Below, in pieces: positions 39,468 through 48,889 of a stretch of 64,000 nt of DNA. Every line of letters begins with the position of its first letter. Position 1 is the stretch's first letter. The stretch is from Gammaproteobacteria bacterium. Its GTDB lineage: Bacteria; Pseudomonadota; Gammaproteobacteria; Pseudomonadales; Pseudohongiellaceae. The translations under genes and the position numbers were made by a program. The notes under the pieces are model-generated. The model saw only the letters and a list, made by a program, of their open reading frames with translations, did no database searches and was not told the DNA's origin. The stretch lies in NCBI GenBank assembly GCA_029245395.1, contig JAQWPL010000033.1, positions 1-64,000 of the forward strand, given 5' to 3'.

Positions 39468-40475
39468 ATGATTATTGATTGTCATGGCCATTACACGACC
39501 ACCCCTCCCGAAGTAGGTGAATACCGTGAAGCCCAAAAAGAAGCACTGAAATCCGACCCTTCTCACAAGGGAGAAAAAGGTCATATTGAAGTCTCTGATG
39601 ATCAGATCAGGGAAAGCCTGGAAAAAAACCAGCTGAAACTACAAAGAGAAAGAGGCAGTGATGTCACCATCTTTTCCCCCAGGGCTTCCTGGATGGGCCC
39701 CCATGTCGGCAATGAATGGACCAGCAAATTCTGGACAGAACATACCAACGAGCTAATCTATCGTGTTACTCAGCTTTTCCCTGATAATTTCATCGGTGGC
39801 TGCGCACTGCCCCAGAGTCCAGGCACCGACTTGGCTAATTCGGTTGCTGAACTGGAACGCTGCGTCACCGAATTCGGTTTCGTCAGTTGTAACCTGAACC
39901 CCGACCCTTCTGGTGGAAAATTTGATTCACCCCCCATGGGCGACAAATACTGGTATCCCATTTACGAAAAAATGGTAGAGCTTGAAGTGCCTGCCATGAT
40001 TCATGTCAGTGGCTCATGTAATCCGGCTTTTCATTCCACCGGCTCCTACTACTTAAGCGCAGATACCACAGCTTTTATGCAGCTTATGCAGAGCACTGTG
40101 TGTCAGGATTTTCCCACTATCAAATTCATCATTCCCCATGGGGGTGGCGCTGTGCCCTACCACTGGGGGCGCTTTCGCGGGTTGGCAGATATGCTGAAAC
40201 TCCCGCCACTTGATGAGTTATTGATGAACAATGTGTACTTCGATACCTGTGTTTACCATCAGAAAGGCATCGACATGCTGCTCAATGTCATCGATAACAA
40301 GAATATCCTCTTCGCCTCCGAGATGGTTGGCGCTGTTCAAGGTATTGATTCGGAAACTGGCCATTACTTCGACGATACCAAACGCTATATAGATAATGCG
40401 GACATTCCAGAAGAGGACAAAGCCAATATCTTTGAGCACAACATCCGCAAGGTTTTTCCGCGGCTTAAAATATAA
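39468..40475 (+). CDS. LigJ-like amidohydrolase (4-oxalomesaconate hydratase family)
   Basis: 335 residues from ATG 39468; the frame extends to a TTG at 39450 that overlaps the GGAG site. It is an amidohydrolase-2 protein with the metal pair HGH in MIIDCHGHYTT, FSPRASWMGPHVG, CNLNPDPSGG, the His in VPAMIHVSG, and FIIPHGGGAVPYHWGR. This set follows 4-oxalomesaconate hydratase LigJ of the protocatechuate/gallate 4,5-cleavage pathway. No ring-cleavage or other lig/gal genes are near, so the exact substrate is inferred only from resemblance. Confidence 0.75.
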   Translation: MIIDCHGHYTTTPPEVGEYREAQKEALKSDPSHKGEKGHIEVSDDQIRESLEKNQLKLQRERGSDVTIFSPRASWMGPHVGNEWTSKFWTEHTNELIYRVTQLFPDNFIGGCALPQSPGTDLANSVAELERCVTEFGFVSCNLNPDPSGGKFDSPPMGDKYWYPIYEKMVELEVPAMIHVSGSCNPAFHSTGSYYLSADTTAFMQLMQSTVCQDFPTIKFIIPHGGGAVPYHWGRFRGLADMLKLPPLDELLMNNVYFDTCVYHQKGIDMLLNVIDNKNILFASEMVGAVQGIDSETGHYFDDTKRYIDNADIPEEDKANIFEHNIRKVFPRLKI

Positions 40476-40552
40476 ACTAATCCAGGATTGCCCAGAGCTA
40501 GTAATGTTTCCTATTTCGTTTTGTAACTAAAAAATCCATTGACGAAGAAAAA

Positions 40553-40918
40553 ATGGCGAACAGATATTCAGAACATCCCTCCGATAGTACTGAACAGACT
40601 AGCGCTGAATCAGCTCACGCCGTTAGTGGCGAAGAGAAGCAACCCAAACGTTTGTTTTCCATTCTAGCTCTGACCTGTTTGCTTATCTGTCTGCCTGCAG
40701 CCAGGATTGCTTCTAGCAGAATTGACCAGGGGGAAGACTTGCTGGGTTATGGCGGTTTAGGAATTGCCATCTCCATTATGGTAGCGATGCTGCTAACAGG
40801 AGTCATTTTTGGACAGATTGCTCTTTTCAGAGGCGAAAAACCCAGAGCGCTGCCTATTTCCGCACTGGTTTTGAATGTACTGGCCTTTTTGTTTCTCCTG
40901 ACAGAAATGCCCGGATAG
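40553..40918 (+). CDS. small multi-pass membrane protein of unknown function
   Basis: 121 residues. A polar N-terminal 35 residues is followed by three hydrophobic segments (FSILALTCLLICLPAARIA, YGGLGIAISIMVAMLLTGVIF and LPISALVLNVLAFLFLL). The spacing and the GQIALFRGEKPRALPISAL loop between the second and third are like DUF4190-type membrane proteins. The function is unknown. It lies between the amidohydrolase and modA on the same strand. Confidence 0.65.
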   Translation: MANRYSEHPSDSTEQTSAESAHAVSGEEKQPKRLFSILALTCLLICLPAARIASSRIDQGEDLLGYGGLGIAISIMVAMLLTGVIFGQIALFRGEKPRALPISALVLNVLAFLFLLTEMPG

Positions 40919-41048
40919 TAAATTTAGATCCTTATAGTTAGTCAAATGGAAACATACGGTGACCTGTAATCCGAGGTCGCACCCAATTTTTATGCCATGC
41001 CTGCCTGAAACAGCCAGAGTTAACTGAAAACCTGACCATTCTGGCATA

Positions 41049-41810
41049 ATGGGCGTTATGAAATGCCTGTCCGAAAAAATTCTTAAGCACTTTAATTCCC
41101 TGATTTTGTGCACCCTTATTACTCTGTGCACCAATGCCTTTGCAGATCAGGTGACAGTGGCTGTGACCAACAATTTTGATTTCACCGCCGAAGAACTGAA
41201 AACACAGTTTGAGGCAACCTCCGGTCATACCGTGACCCTGATCAAAGGGCCAAGCAGTGCGCACTATAACCAGATTTTACAGGGCGAGAATTTTGATATT
41301 TTTCTCTCTGACGATGCAGAACGACCTGGCTACCTGGAAGCCAATGAGCTTGGCACACGATTCACCTATGCCAATGCCAAGCTTGTTCTCTGGAGTGTCG
41401 ATAATCGAAGACTCACGCCTGATCTCCTGCAGGAAAAGGATTTTCATTTGTTGGCCATTACCAATCCACGCTTATCCCCTTTTGGAAGGGCCGCAGAAGA
41501 ATTTTTAAAGAGCATTAATGTCTGGGAAGCAATCCAGGACAAGCTGGTTATCGGTGAAAATATCGGCCAAACCTACCAATTTGCCATCAGCGGAGATGTA
41601 GAACTTGCCTTGATTGCCTATTCCCAAATTATTTACGGGATTTACATGCAAGCGGGCAGTCACTGGCAAATACCCGAGACCTATTACACGCCAATTGAAC
41701 ATCAGGGCATACTGCTCACGGACAACCCTGCTGCACAGGAATTTATTTACTTCATGCAAAGCACTTCAGGCCAGCAAATTATTCTGGGTAACGGATACCT
41801 TATTCCCTGA
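41049..41810 (+). CDS. modA: molybdate ABC transporter, periplasmic binding protein
   Basis: 253 residues (E. coli 257). Sec signal at the N-terminus (ILCTLITLCTNAFA), then a type II binding-protein fold: VAVTNNFDFTAEELKTQFEATSGHTVTLIKGPS, FDIFLSDDAERPGYLE, LAITNPRLSPFGRAAEEFLK and GDVELALIAYSQI. It captures molybdate or tungstate for ModBC. An alternative ATG lies at 41058; neither has a strong ribosome binding site. modB starts at the modA stop. No convincing ModE site was found upstream. Confidence 0.95.
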   Translation: MGVMKCLSEKILKHFNSLILCTLITLCTNAFADQVTVAVTNNFDFTAEELKTQFEATSGHTVTLIKGPSSAHYNQILQGENFDIFLSDDAERPGYLEANELGTRFTYANAKLVLWSVDNRRLTPDLLQEKDFHLLAITNPRLSPFGRAAEEFLKSINVWEAIQDKLVIGENIGQTYQFAISGDVELALIAYSQIIYGIYMQAGSHWQIPETYYTPIEHQGILLTDNPAAQEFIYFMQSTSGQQIILGNGYLIP

Positions 41811-42478
41811 TGTTTGCAACCGCCGATATTGCCGCCTTTTTACTTACGCTCAGGCTTGCCCTGACAGCAACCTTTATATTGCTATTAATAGGCATACCTG
41901 TGGCCTGGTGGCTGGCAAAAAGTCAGTGGCGTTTTAAGTATCTACTGGAGGCCATTATCGCCCTACCCCTTGTGCTACCTCCCACTGTTCTGGGCTTTTA
42001 TCTGTTACTGCTTCTTGGCGCAAATGGTCCATTTGCGGCAATCACCGGCAACACATTGGCGTTCAGTTTTACCGGACTGGTCATCGGCTCAGTGATTTAT
42101 TCCTTACCTTTTGTTATCCAGCCACTACAGGATGCTTTCCAGGCTATTGGCGCTCGCCCAATGGAAGTGGCGGCGACATTACGCGCGTCCCCTCGAGACA
42201 GATTCCTCACTGTTGCCTTGCCTTTGGCAAGACCGGGATTTATCACCGCCAGTGTGCTAGGTTTCGCCCATACGTTGGGTGAATTTGGTGTGGTGCTGAT
42301 GATCGGCGGGAATATTCCCGGGCAAACACGCGTGCTATCCATTGCCATTTTTGATCATGTGGAAAGTCTCGACTACGGCAGCGCGCATCGGCTGGCCGCT
42401 GGTTTACTTGTGCTTTCTTTCATTATGCTGGTAGGGGTCTACGCCACTAACAGACGCTTTCGGGTGTTCAGATTATGA
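41810..42478 (+). CDS. modB: molybdate ABC transporter, permease
   Basis: 222 residues (E. coli 229) with five membrane helices. The start codon shares a base with the modA stop. The ABC-permease coupling motif is MEVAATLRASPRDRFLTVALPLARPG (EAA loop, about residues 119-144). LGFAHTLGEFGVVLMIGGNIPG is typical of ModB. It forms the channel of the molybdate importer and overlaps modC by four bases. Confidence 0.96.
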   Translation: MFATADIAAFLLTLRLALTATFILLLIGIPVAWWLAKSQWRFKYLLEAIIALPLVLPPTVLGFYLLLLLGANGPFAAITGNTLAFSFTGLVIGSVIYSLPFVIQPLQDAFQAIGARPMEVAATLRASPRDRFLTVALPLARPGFITASVLGFAHTLGEFGVVLMIGGNIPGQTRVLSIAIFDHVESLDYGSAHRLAAGLLVLSFIMLVGVYATNRRFRVFRL

Positions 42479-43542
42479 GCCTCGAAACGCGCTTCACCAT
42501 TCAACGAGGTGATTTTAGCCTGACAGTTGACCAGACATTTTCCGAATCAGGCGTAACGGCTATTTTTGGACCGTCAGGAAGCGGTAAGACCACATTCCTG
42601 CGTGCCATTGCCGGGCTCGATCATATTCCTGGCGCACAGATCCGTTTTCAAAACCAGGTGTGGCAGGATGCAGAACATTTTCTTTTGCCTCATCAACGTC
42701 CCATCGGCTATGTCTTCCAGGAGCCGAGTTTGTTTCCCCACCTGAATGTCAGGGACAATCTGGAGTATGGTCTGAATAGAACACTGGCCTCAGAGCGACG
42801 CATTTCTCTGGATGACGCCGTTAACCTCCTGGACATTGGCGCCTTGCTTACCCGACTGCCCTACACCCTTTCCGGCGGAGAACAGCAAAGAGTAGCCATT
42901 GCCCGGACCCTTGCCGTCAGTCCGCAACTGTTGTTGATGGATGAACCATTATCTTCCTTGGATAACAAACTCAAACAGGAAATCCTGCCCTACCTTGAAT
43001 CCTTGCATAGGGAACTGGAAATTCCCGTTATCTATGTCAGCCACGCCACAGATGAAGTGGCAAGACTGGCTGATCACCTCGTCATATTGCGTAAAGGTGA
43101 AATACTCGGCAGTGGAACGGTCCAGGATATGCTGACACGGCTTGATCTGCCACTTTCTCACCGCAACGATGCAGAATCCCTGATTAATGCCAGTGTAAAA
43201 GAAGTAGATGAAGAGTACGGACTGTCGCGACTGGAAAGCAGTGGCACGGTGTTTACAGTATCCGGGACCAGTCTTGAACCAGGAACCACTGTTCGGCTGC
43301 GCATAGCGGCACACGATGTGAGTCTAACGCTAGAGAAACAAACAGGAACTTCTATTCAGAATATCTTTCCCGTAACCGTACAGGAAATCGAAGCAGAGAA
43401 TGAATCACAATGTCTGATCAAGGTGAGCCTGGCAGGTAATCCGATTCTGTCCCGAATTACGAAAAAATCTATTCAAGTACTAGGCATCGAACCGGGTAAG
43501 GAAATGTTTGCACAGATCAAAACTGTCGCCGTCCTATCCTGA
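42475..43542 (+). CDS. modC: molybdate ABC transporter, ATP-binding protein
   Basis: 355 residues (E. coli 352). Walker A GPSGSGKT at residues 33-40, Q-loop in FQEPSLFPHLNVRDNL, signature LSGGEQQRVAIART, Walker B LLLMDEPLSSLD and the switch His in YVSHATDEV. A C-terminal TOBE/Mop domain (about residues 290-352) regulates by binding molybdate. It is the last gene of modABC, followed by a strong terminator. Confidence 0.97.
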   Translation: MSLETRFTIQRGDFSLTVDQTFSESGVTAIFGPSGSGKTTFLRAIAGLDHIPGAQIRFQNQVWQDAEHFLLPHQRPIGYVFQEPSLFPHLNVRDNLEYGLNRTLASERRISLDDAVNLLDIGALLTRLPYTLSGGEQQRVAIARTLAVSPQLLLMDEPLSSLDNKLKQEILPYLESLHRELEIPVIYVSHATDEVARLADHLVILRKGEILGSGTVQDMLTRLDLPLSHRNDAESLINASVKEVDEEYGLSRLESSGTVFTVSGTSLEPGTTVRLRIAAHDVSLTLEKQTGTSIQNIFPVTVQEIEAENESQCLIKVSLAGNPILSRITKKSIQVLGIEPGKEMFAQIKTVAVLS

Positions 43543-43572
43543 TTAAAACGCCGTTTCTAAACCCAAAAAAAA

Positions 43573-43597
43573 TGGAGGACCGAAGTCCTCCATTTTT
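43573..43597. terminator. intrinsic terminator between modC and the TonB receptor
   Basis: ATGGAGGAC/GTCCTCCAT, a near-perfect hairpin with loop CGAA, is preceded by eight A and followed by five T, so it can act on both converging transcripts. Confidence 0.9.
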
Positions 43598-43618
43598 CTC
43601 AACAGAATTAAGCTGTTT

Positions 43619-46246
43619 TTAGAAACGCATTTCTAAACCCAGACCCCATTCTCTTGGTGCATCTACACCGCTGAAATCAAACTGCCAGATACTGTCCATA
43701 AATCCTGAATTGAGGAATTTCTCTTCAGTGATGTTATTAACAAAAGCAGTTAGTCTCCAATCAGCATTATTTGGCTGATATACCGCACGAGCATTCCAGC
43801 GCCATATATCACCAGCTGGTGAACTACCTCCTCCGTAAACATCTTGACGGAAGTTTGGAATACTTGAACGCCAGAATTCACCAAAGTAGTTACCGGAAAG
43901 ACGCGTAGTCAGATCGCCGCCAAACACATTAATATTATAATCTGCATACAATGCGTAGGTCTCATCGGGCGCACCGCCAAACTCAGTGTTTTCAGTAAGC
44001 TGTGCTCCAGGCTTCAGGTTTACATATGCTGTATCCAGCCAGCCAAGATTAGCTCCCACTTGCCAGCTGTCATTGACATAATAGGTCAATTCCAATTCCA
44101 CCCCACTGGCTTCACCGTCAGAGGCGTTAGCAGTAAAGACTTCAGTAATTGGATCACCAGTTGCCCGGTCAACAGTTGAAAAGGCAGCCTGAATATCAAT
44201 CCAATCAGTCCTGAAATAGGTAGCATTTACACGCAAGGTGCCATCAAGAAAATCACCGCGCAAACCAAGTTCGGTATTTTCAATAGTCTCTGGCGTAAAT
44301 GGAATCTGATTAATACCCAATGAATCAGCAATTGTGCTTATACCACCGGAGTTGAAACCTTCGGTATAGCTGGCATAAACCATGATGTCATCGCTAATGT
44401 CATAACTGGTAGCAAATTTCCAGGTAGTCTTGCTAAATGAAGATACAACCTCAGATGATGGATCCACATCTACTTGTACAGCACCTTCCGGATTGGCAAA
44501 GCCTCTATCCCAAATTAAAGGACGTGCTTCGACTTGGCCACTTGCAACGGCTGCCTGTACCAGAGTATTCCAGTTCGTATTAGTCTGCTCATGACGACGG
44601 AAACCAACTGTTACGTCCCAGGCATCATTGACGAAGTAAGTGAACTCTCCAAAGATTGCATCACCATCTACATCTGCTCTTGCGCCACGGTCATGAGCCG
44701 GAGACGCCGCATTAAATCCAACAACGGTTGCGAACAACGGTACCCATGAGTTAAACGCCGTACAAGGGCGAGGCCATCCAGCTACTGTGTTTGGGTCTAA
44801 GCCCGCATTGACGGTTGGAAATTGACCGTTACCGCCCTGAATAGAAGGATTTAGATTGGGATCTGAGGAGCTAAAATCATAACCATAATCTGCTGGGGTC
44901 GCAGCACAAGTAGGAGACGCCAGGACATCATCGTAGCTCAAGGTCTGCGGGATACCAGCATTAATGGTCTGACCAATCGGTGGGCCGCCTATCGAGCCAC
45001 CTAATCCACCTCCCCAACCATCGGGGAAATTCCAATCGGAATGGGAGAACTCAGTCGCGCGACTCATTCTTTGCTGTTCCCAGTCAAAATAACCCAATAC
45101 TGCTGAGAAATTATCAAATTCAAAATTTACCTGCAGTTCATGACTGGTAAAATCAAGCTCTGCTGCATCATAATTGGTAAAAAAGTTAAATTGTGCACCG
45201 GCATAATCAGTCCATAATTCTTGATTTACCGTAGTATCACCATAGATGTATTTGAAGGAAATCGTATCATTAAGTTCGTAATCGACAGTTAAATTGGTCG
45301 AATTAATCTTAATATCATCCGGGCTGGTTAGTGCCTTGGTGCTTTGATAGTCATCCAATTGACCACCGGGGAAACCACCTACCTGTGATAAATTGTTAAA
45401 ACCTCGGCCACCTGCGGCAAGGCTAGCAATATCATGAGCCTCTGCAATACCAACTTGCCAGCCAAAACGTTGGGCTACTCCTGGGTTAATAAAAGTCTGC
45501 ACACCTGCAGTAGTCTGAAGTTGCTCATCTTGCTGCTGAATCAGACGTACACTTAATTTGTCTGTTGGCGTCCAAAGGATGTCTCCACGCACGGTCTGGT
45601 TTTCCAGTTCTCCATGCTTTTGACCTGTGGTCACACTTTCCACATAGCCATCTTTATCATAACTGGCCACAGTCCACTTGGTACGTAAAGTATCGCCAAT
45701 TGGGATGTCTATTGAACCACTTACATCACGGCGATCAAAGGATCCTGCCTGCATCACCAATCTGCCACCAAAATCTTCGGAAGGCTTCTTGGTAAATACC
45801 TGGACGGAACCACCCGTAGAGTCACGGCCTATGAGTGTACCCTGTGGGCCACGTAAAACCTCAACCCTGTCCAGTTCAACAAATTGACGCTGCAACAGCC
45901 CAACCTGTGAAACCTGCCACACTCCATCCACGTAAGTTCCAACATTGGGAATACCACGCATCTGGAAATTACCATTCGCCGTGCCACGGCCACTACCGTA
46001 AATCAGGACGTTTGGAACATTGGCCGTGAGATCTTGAGTATTTTCAATATTTTGGACTGAAAGGGCCTCTTCACTTAGAGCCGTTACTGCCAAGGGTGTG
46101 TCTTGTACACTGGTTTCACGACGTGTAGAGGTAATAATAATTTCTTCTAGCTGTGGTGTATCCTGCGCAATTGCAGTATCAGCAACAAAACCTGCTTGCG
46201 CTGCAAGCGCAGAAAATACAGCTACTTTCATTTTAGTTAATTTCAT
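43619..46246 (-). CDS. TonB-dependent outer-membrane receptor
   Basis: 875 residues from ATG 46246, which has a GGGGA site; the frame extends further upstream without support. Signal peptide MKLTKMKVAVFSALAAQAGFVADTAIA, then a TonB box-like EEIIITSTRRE, the plug domain (about residues 45-150, including VDGVWQVSQVGLLQRQFVELDRVEVLRGPQGTLIGRDSTGG) and a long beta-barrel ending in the expected C-terminal strand with Phe (WGLGLEMRF). It imports a ligand at the expense of ExbBD-TonB. The ligand is unknown; family relatives take siderophores, vitamin B12 or plant-type organics. A hairpin precedes it in its leader. Confidence 0.95.
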   Translation of the reverse strand: MKLTKMKVAVFSALAAQAGFVADTAIAQDTPQLEEIIITSTRRETSVQDTPLAVTALSEEALSVQNIENTQDLTANVPNVLIYGSGRGTANGNFQMRGIPNVGTYVDGVWQVSQVGLLQRQFVELDRVEVLRGPQGTLIGRDSTGGSVQVFTKKPSEDFGGRLVMQAGSFDRRDVSGSIDIPIGDTLRTKWTVASYDKDGYVESVTTGQKHGELENQTVRGDILWTPTDKLSVRLIQQQDEQLQTTAGVQTFINPGVAQRFGWQVGIAEAHDIASLAAGGRGFNNLSQVGGFPGGQLDDYQSTKALTSPDDIKINSTNLTVDYELNDTISFKYIYGDTTVNQELWTDYAGAQFNFFTNYDAAELDFTSHELQVNFEFDNFSAVLGYFDWEQQRMSRATEFSHSDWNFPDGWGGGLGGSIGGPPIGQTINAGIPQTLSYDDVLASPTCAATPADYGYDFSSSDPNLNPSIQGGNGQFPTVNAGLDPNTVAGWPRPCTAFNSWVPLFATVVGFNAASPAHDRGARADVDGDAIFGEFTYFVNDAWDVTVGFRRHEQTNTNWNTLVQAAVASGQVEARPLIWDRGFANPEGAVQVDVDPSSEVVSSFSKTTWKFATSYDISDDIMVYASYTEGFNSGGISTIADSLGINQIPFTPETIENTELGLRGDFLDGTLRVNATYFRTDWIDIQAAFSTVDRATGDPITEVFTANASDGEASGVELELTYYVNDSWQVGANLGWLDTAYVNLKPGAQLTENTEFGGAPDETYALYADYNINVFGGDLTTRLSGNYFGEFWRSSIPNFRQDVYGGGSSPAGDIWRWNARAVYQPNNADWRLTAFVNNITEEKFLNSGFMDSIWQFDFSGVDAPREWGLGLEMRF

Positions 46247-46684
46247 GCTTTTCCCCGTTTTTGGTTTGTCTTTTATGTAGAGCAAAATAAAACCGGCATT
46301 CTAAAGATTGCCGGTTTTATTAGCTGGCTCTTTCGAACGTTTATTTCTGGTTAGACCGTAGCATTTAGTGAGTCTAAAATATATTCACTTTTATGCTTAA
46401 TTCTTGCAAATATCTAACAAACAGAACTGTTATTCTGTCGAGCGGGAAACCTAAGGTCAACCTACTCTATGATTTTATTTTTATTTGTTATTTTTCAAGG
46501 ATTTAGGATAGATAATAATTACCTTTAAAAGCGAAATTTTCAATAATATGCAAAAAAACTGCACATTTGTGTGGTTTCAGGTTAATCAATTGATTTTAAA
46601 AAATATAAAATTTAGGAAAATAAAAGACTTCAGAAAAGAAGTTCAAAACAAAATGAAATCATCAAAAGTCCATTTACGCGTTGA
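46247..46684. other. AT-rich upstream region of the TonB receptor
   Basis: No gene is seen. It holds a strong hairpin at 46286-46321 just before the receptor, and an A/T-rich 300-base stretch with no certain promoter match. Confidence 0.5.
46286..46321 (-). terminator. terminator-like hairpin in the TonB receptor leader
   Basis: AATAAAACCGGCA and TGCCGGTTTTATT form a perfect 13-base-pair stem with a ten-base loop, followed on the minus strand by TTTG. It lies 40 bases before the receptor ATG, in its leader, where a terminator would prematurely stop the transcript. It may be an attenuator or the end of an upstream small RNA. Confidence 0.5.
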
Positions 46685-48847
46685 TTACACAATCCGGCCA
46701 ATACCCTGAAATCCGGCCTTTTTTAGCAGATTTTCCTTCCCTTCTTCTGCAGTAACCAGAAGCCCCCCAGAGGTCTGTGGGTCAAGCAGGATTGGCCAGG
46801 CCTTGTGCTTGCAAAAGGAATTACTCCAGGAAACTGATAACAGAAACGCTTCATTTTGGGGCAGCAATGAGGAATGCACACCTCGTGCAGACAGTGCTTT
46901 CACGCCATCCTGGATAGGAATGTTTTCAAACTCCAGTACTGGTTTAAGGGGTGAACCAGCTAGCATTTCTGACAAGTGTCCTAACAAACCAAAACCACTG
47001 ATATCAGTACAGGCACTGATATCTGCCTGGACAAGTGATTCGCTACAGGATCGGTTAGAGGTATTCATAACAGCTTGGGTTGTCGCTACTACTCTGCCAG
47101 CTACAAGCCCTTGCATATGTCCTGCCAGCACGATGCCGGTACCCAGGGGTTTGTTAGTGAACAGAATATCCCCTCTTCTCGCACCGGATTTTATGAAATC
47201 TTTTTCTCCTGGAATTCCGTTGGCAGTAATCGCAATGGACATCGCGCTCCCTTCACTGGTGTGCCCGCCGAGCAAGATGACAGATTCATCCCTGCAGGCC
47301 GATTTTATGCCAGCCATCAGCAAGGAGAGTTCCCGACGCTGTACTGTTCTTCCAGCAAACGGCAATGTGACGGCCACCTGCAGGGAATGGGGTGTCGCAT
47401 TCATGGCCAGCAAGTCATTCAGGGCATGAAAGACGGACACTCGACCTGATAACCAGGGGTCATCAAAGGGTGCTGTAATCTGGTCAGTGGTCTGGATCAG
47501 TCTTGCATCAGGCCAGTCAATAGTACTGGCATCTTCTGGTTGCCAGTGTGTATCCAGTTCACGCATCACTTCAGCCAACACTATCGGCCCTACTTTACCG
47601 CCGCAACCCGCGCAGCGAATGGCAGGGTCCAGTTCTTCCGATTTTTCTTCCTGTGGCACCAGAGTTGCGGGAATACTTTTCGCCGCTGACATTGAAGCAG
47701 GTCCTGGCAACTCTGAAAACCGGTCCATAAAGCCCCGATCTATACGGTCTTTTAATGTCCAGATCAGTTTGCCTGAAGCTGCCAGCCAGCCGCGATTTCC
47801 GGTTGCTCTTTTTCCACCCAAAGCCAGAAGACTGAGAAATTTGTCCTGTGGCTTATAGGTTTGAAGCGAAACTTTTAATAATTGATTCCTGATATTTTCA
47901 AACAACACTGGAGCCTGCCGCACAGCATAAACCCCAGCCTTGGATCGGGGATTTTCATCCATGTGCGCAATATCCCCGGTAGCAAAAACCGCCTCATGAC
48001 TGACTGACTGAAGGTACCGATTGACCCTGATGAAACCATCATCATCGCAGGCAAGCCCTGACCGGGAAGGCCATTGCGGTGCTCCCGCCTGAATACACCA
48101 GAACACATGATCAGATTCCAGGTGCTTGCCATTGTCATCGGCTACCTTATCCGCATGAACCTCAGCGACATGAAAGTTTTTTTGTAGTGTTATGCCCAGT
48201 TGCATACAGGCCGAAGTCGCATCCCGACGTACTTTGGTAGGATAGCCCGGCAAAATGTCGTCGGCCTGGGTTACAAGGTGAAAATCTGGTTGATGGGTTA
48301 GTGCTTTATTCTTTCGACATGCCCAGGCCATGGCCAGAACCGACTCTACTGAGCCTGCCCCTCCTCCTACAACCAGGACCTGTTGCGACTTTGCTGCTTC
48401 AAGTAAAGTCTTTTGCAAGGCTTGCCAGTTTTGCCAAAACCCTGAAATAGGTTTGATGGGAATAGTAAACTCGGCAACCCCGGGAACAGTGTATTGCGGC
48501 GTCGACCCGGTATTGATCGACAACAAATCATATTCAATGTCTGGCCTGTCACTGAGCGAGAGCTTCCTGTTTTCCGGATCGACCTCAGTAACGGCAGAGC
48601 CGATAAAACGCACATTGGCCCAATTACACAACTTGACCAGATCGATGTGCATGTCATCTACATCATAATGACCGGCAATCAGACCAGGGAGCATTCCCGA
48701 ATAGGGAGTAAGCGGATCGGGCGATACCAGGGTCAGCCTGACGCCAGGCACAGGTTGCATGCCCCACTTGCGAATAACCAGGGCATGAGCATGCCCGCCA
48801 CCGGCGAGCACGACTTCCTTGAATACGGGAATATTATTCGGCTGCAT
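46685..48847 (-). CDS. selD: fused pyridine-nucleotide flavoprotein and selenide, water dikinase
   Basis: 720 residues in two parts. Residues 1-~380 are an NADH dehydrogenase-like FAD protein: GGGHAHALVIRKW near the N-terminus, SINTGSTPQYTVPGV, the NAD loop VLVVGGGAGSVESVLAMAW and VFATGDIAHMDENPRSKAGVYA. Residues ~410-720 are SelD, which makes selenophosphate from selenide and ATP: the catalytic CAGCGGKVG, TTDQITAPFDDPW, VILLGGHTSEGSAMSIAITANG and the PQTSGGLLV end. The active site has Cys in place of Sec, with no in-frame TGA. The fusion is known in several bacteria; the flavoprotein may deliver reduced selenide. No selA, selB or tRNA-Sec lies in the window. Confidence 0.93.
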   Translation of the reverse strand: MQPNNIPVFKEVVLAGGGHAHALVIRKWGMQPVPGVRLTLVSPDPLTPYSGMLPGLIAGHYDVDDMHIDLVKLCNWANVRFIGSAVTEVDPENRKLSLSDRPDIEYDLLSINTGSTPQYTVPGVAEFTIPIKPISGFWQNWQALQKTLLEAAKSQQVLVVGGGAGSVESVLAMAWACRKNKALTHQPDFHLVTQADDILPGYPTKVRRDATSACMQLGITLQKNFHVAEVHADKVADDNGKHLESDHVFWCIQAGAPQWPSRSGLACDDDGFIRVNRYLQSVSHEAVFATGDIAHMDENPRSKAGVYAVRQAPVLFENIRNQLLKVSLQTYKPQDKFLSLLALGGKRATGNRGWLAASGKLIWTLKDRIDRGFMDRFSELPGPASMSAAKSIPATLVPQEEKSEELDPAIRCAGCGGKVGPIVLAEVMRELDTHWQPEDASTIDWPDARLIQTTDQITAPFDDPWLSGRVSVFHALNDLLAMNATPHSLQVAVTLPFAGRTVQRRELSLLMAGIKSACRDESVILLGGHTSEGSAMSIAITANGIPGEKDFIKSGARRGDILFTNKPLGTGIVLAGHMQGLVAGRVVATTQAVMNTSNRSCSESLVQADISACTDISGFGLLGHLSEMLAGSPLKPVLEFENIPIQDGVKALSARGVHSSLLPQNEAFLLSVSWSNSFCKHKAWPILLDPQTSGGLLVTAEEGKENLLKKAGFQGIGRIV

Positions 48848-48889
48848 GGGGCCAGGTGCCCCCTGTTATTTGGATAAAGTTATAAAAAG

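Noticed and set aside
40919-41048. ModE operator or Moco riboswitch before modA
   Set aside because: No ATCGCTATATA-type half sites and no recognisable Moco motif.
46685-48847. selenocysteine in the SelD active site
   Set aside because: The active-site motif CAGCGGKVG is encoded with Cys codons and no in-frame TGA is present.
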